From: Pyrus communis
Taxonomy: Eukaryota > Streptophyta > Magnoliopsida > Rosales > Rosaceae
Direction of reading: 5' to 3'
Length of the DNA stretch: 64,000 nt
Assembly: GCF_963583255.1 (NCBI RefSeq)
Contig: NC_084817.1
Coordinates: forward strand, 16,188,121 to 16,252,120
A program made the position numbers and the translations under genes. A model generated the notes under the pieces. The model had not been told where the DNA came from, did no database searches, and saw only the letters and a program-made list of their open reading frames with translations. How positions within the stretch are numbered: position 1 is the first letter of the stretch; each line of letters begins with the position of its first letter. Shown here piece after piece: positions 60,800 through 64,000 of this stretch.

Positions 60800-63700
60800 C
60801 CTCATCTGAAAAAGCTTGCCTACATTATCAATCTCTGAACTCCCCCATCCATGGGGGAATTTAAGAGTACCATGATTCAATCCATCTTAAACTAGGGTTA
60901 ATTTGTTGAAAAAATATATCTAGTAATTCCAATGGTTTTCACATTTTCTTACAATTTATTCTAGACGAAGTCAATATTTTGTCATCAAATTTAATCCGAA
61001 GTTGAAAGTTCATTCTATATTGATTGTTATTTCATGTATATATATTTTTTTTGTTATTTTGTGAAAAATGATGGAGATAAGTGTTTGTATATATAACTAG
61101 AACTGTAAGTTTGTGAATGTATTTGTTAACTACATAATTTTAGTTGAGAAAAGTTTGGATCTGCAAACTGAGAATCATTGTCAGCATTCACAATGTATTT
61201 CGTACATGTTTACATATGGATTATGATCAAATTTTTTTTTTTTAGTTGTTTGTGGAAAGTGGGGGACTCATTGACCCCCCAAACAAATATATAGTATAGT
61301 GGTGTTGCATGATGAGGCATGCAAGAAGGTTAATATGTGGTGGTGTGTTGTAGCATGGGTGCTTATAAGAGTGGCCACCACTTTAAAGACATGGCCAAGA
61401 GGACTCACTGTTTTATTGGGAGTTAACAAATGTGAATGTAACTTGGTATAAACTCAGTGGAGGTTTAGAAATGTCAGTAATTAAATTAATCAAGTGTGTT
61501 AAGAGATCATCATCTCGAAACATCATGAATGGTAATCGAAACATGCATGCTTCAATTCCTTTTATAAAAATAGTGCTCCTAGTATATGTTAATTAACATA
61601 ATCCTATATATCCATATTCCATCATTGTGTCGCCTTTGCCAAACTAATTAAATAACTCCCTTGTTGGCAACGTTCGTCGGCTGCCAATCCATCATTCTTT
61701 TATAAGCTTATACAAGCCCTTTGCATGGCTTCAAATGGATAATAACATGTCTAGTTTTGTTTTTATGTACATATATTACATATCACAAGTGTAAGTTGTA
61801 AATATATGCATGTTATGTATGGAGAGGCTTGTTTGCCGACGTGGGAGGTGGTCGTATTTTCTTAAACAACGCTATCGTTAACCTATTAGCCTTCAAATTA
61901 TTATTTAAGATTTTATTTCATTCTCCATTTCGGATTATAAGGCTTGTTGAAATAAGTTTGAACATCTTTCATTAAATTTTCTCAAGTATTTTAAGTTAAG
62001 TAGTACTTCTTTATTTGTGTTTAAGTTCTTTATTAACACGAATATCCAACTTAAAGACTATTTCATTTTCATCTAATTTTAGATGGCTGGAATATGATGA
62101 AGGTGAGACGAAAGGTATAAAAATTAAAGTAGAAATGAAAAAAAAAAAAAAAAAAATTCCTTTCATAATATCTGTGGATTATATCAACGAGTGGGTTGGT
62201 GTCTAAAACAAAAAGAACTAAGTACATGTTGTAAGAGAAACTCAACTAATTATAATAATAAAAAGCCTGCAGGATGGCATGCATGTTTAGTTAAATGCAC
62301 AAGTACTATTGAATTGAACCATGACATTGACACGAAATGAATGGGGAAACCAATTAGTGTAATAAGAAAATGGCCAGTGGGTGCTTTCGTACTTGGATCC
62401 CAACATGAGCTCTTGTTAATGGAATTATAACTCACACATGGAAAATTCAAGCACTCAAGTAAAAAGTTAAGAGAAATGTACGGACAATAACTAATGGCTA
62501 TAGAGTGCGAAAGTCTCGAATAGGAAAAAAGACATTGTTATCTGTAACAGTAATATTACTTGACATGTCAATATATTGTTACAAATTCTATTTAAATTAT
62601 AATCGGTATACAATCACTTATATATGCATACATATTAGGTTTAGGGTTAATTTTGCATATGTATAATAAGAAAAACTTTCTTGCACCCTCGACACCCATT
62701 TCATGCAAATGAGTGCAGAAAAAGTTTTATCATCGACATGGTCAGTGTTACTATCATTCACAATATTTCTCACTCAGCTCAAGCCTGACAGGGTGTGTTC
62801 CAGCTTTGTTTGTAGACTGTGGGCTGCAGCACACACAACAAAACACAAAGACTTTTGATGTAGTACTTGCTCAGGACACATTGTACGGGAGCACCTAATG
62901 CGGTGGCTTGCTGATCTTAGGGTTAAAAGGGAAAGAACGATGGAGTCTCAGAACAGAAGATGACTAAGACTGCTTCATTCCGTGTGTTTATGAGCACGAA
63001 ATCACTGCAGGTAATACGTACTACGGATTTAGACTCATGGGGCATTTAGTTAACATTCAAACTTCAAAAACAACTTGTATGACACGGGTTCATCTCTACA
63101 ATGCCATCCCGTTCCAATAACACAAGAAAATGTAAAAAAAAAAATTTAAAAACATATAACATATGTGTTGTATTATTAGCATGAAACATTACGTACGTGA
63201 CGTTGTACTCATGTGATGCAAGTCCTCTACTCGGCGCACATACGAATGCGACCCTTCCTGTTACCCCACCGTTGTTCATGAGTCATAGAAAGAGTGCCAA
63301 TTAAGGTGGAAGGAGGCATCAATCATGCAAAGTGATGCAACTAGTGTTTGCTTAGGTGAGCGCCTCCTTTGTCCTTTCCCAATCATCTCAATGAATAATA
63401 AATGTATATATATTTAGGTGATGCTTTCTCTCGACTTATCATTGTAATTTATTCTTTTATCCAACGTAGTGTAATTATTTAGGTAAAAGGAGAATGGTAG
63501 GGTTTGTGGGTGAACGCGTGAATTGTTGATGTATGTAATTTTACTATAGGATTTATATATTTAGGATTACGACTAGTAATCTTTCGACCATGTGCGAGCT
63601 ATTGGTATTTATAGGGTATTCTTAACTAGAACTATATTTAAAAATGCCAATATCATTCTAGAATGTCTAGGTCAAGTTATTTGCTGATAGCTTTTGATAA

Positions 63701-64000
63701 CCATTTTAGTTTTTTTAATTTTTAGTAGACATAATAAAGAATTAAGTAGGAGAAATGAGGGATGAGGCATGGTGTGATAAAAAAATAAATAAATTATTCA
63801 TCTCTTATTTTACTTTCTCATTGATTGAAACCTATTGTAAATAGTGTTCTATAACCAGTGTGATTGTTTAAATTTAAAGTACAAATCCTATAGGATCTAG
63901 AAGATCCTTTCCTTGTATAACTTGTACTACTTGTAGGGGAAGTTAAATTCATCATGATTAATATAAATAAAGGCACTAGGCAGAGGAACACATAATTCCT
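60800..64000. other. Gene-free AT-rich DNA to the right edge
   Basis: Only short chance frames occur. There are poly-T/poly-A runs (61228-61243, 62138-62157) but no element with readable ends and no recognisable exon. It may be long regulatory or unannotated repeat DNA. Confidence 0.4.

Noticed and set aside
60170..60880. Several 60-106-codon frames
   Set aside because: They are repeated LTR sequence of the TRIM read in different orientations.
62713..63279. Short frames near the right edge
   Set aside because: They are AT-rich, lack domains and cannot be joined into a gene.

Overview
The window is nuclear DNA of a dicot plant. Genes are split by GT-AG introns, intergenic DNA is AT-rich, and over half of the sequence is transposable elements. 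The repeat families and protein sequences suggest a woody rosid, probably Rosaceae (apple/pear type). That is an inference; no species marker is present.

Six protein genes could be assembled exon by exon. In order they are: the 5' end of an ELG1/ATAD5-like clamp-unloader gene (minus, running off the left edge); a LYM1/LYM3-type LysM GPI-anchored receptor (plus, 28.4-31.2 kb); a conserved plant protein of unknown function, 278 aa (minus, 39.7-41.5 kb); a HIRIP3-like histone chaperone, 539 aa (plus, 46.8-52.5 kb); a ChaC/GGCT2-type gamma-glutamylcyclotransferase (minus, 53.5-55.7 kb); and a UMAMIT/MtN21 amino-acid transporter, 388 aa (minus, 57.9-59.9 kb). From memory, these match neighbouring genes in Arabidopsis: At1g77620-At1g77630 for the first two and At1g44770/44780/44790/44800 for the last four, with At1g21880-At1g21890 as a duplicated LYM1-UMAMIT pair. 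The window would then be one ancestral block that Arabidopsis has split and duplicated.

The 27 kb between the ELG1-like gene and LYM is a repeat island. It contains nested solo-LTR-like elements whose 5-bp target duplications can still be read. The LTR at 8206-12510 (GTAGA) holds one at 8321-10616 (CCATC). The LTR at 13061-24653 (TATCA) holds one at 13360-16601 (CGAAC), one at 17386-19097 in a TG microsatellite, a TIR element at 19632-22345 abutted by 88-bp direct repeats, and an unresolved LTR-like insertion. Two more solo LTRs (32090-34010 AGAAT; 34030-35508 AATAT) sit side by side after LYM. Between the 278-aa gene and the HIRIP3-like gene is a three-level nest: a fold-back element (42156-45554), a Mutator-like element inside it (42497-44354, 9-bp duplication), and a CCTAGG-rich element inside that (43114-43596, 9-bp duplication). 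Beyond the transporter lies a TRIM retrotransposon whose second LTR is broken and joined to an inverted LTR, yet is bounded by a 5-bp duplication.

The most unusual signals are the inverted-end TRIM, the 88-bp direct repeats at a TIR element, and a hairpin motif repeated in one LTR family whose stems differ by paired changes. No CRISPR array, tRNA, rRNA or intact transposase/reverse transcriptase gene was seen.
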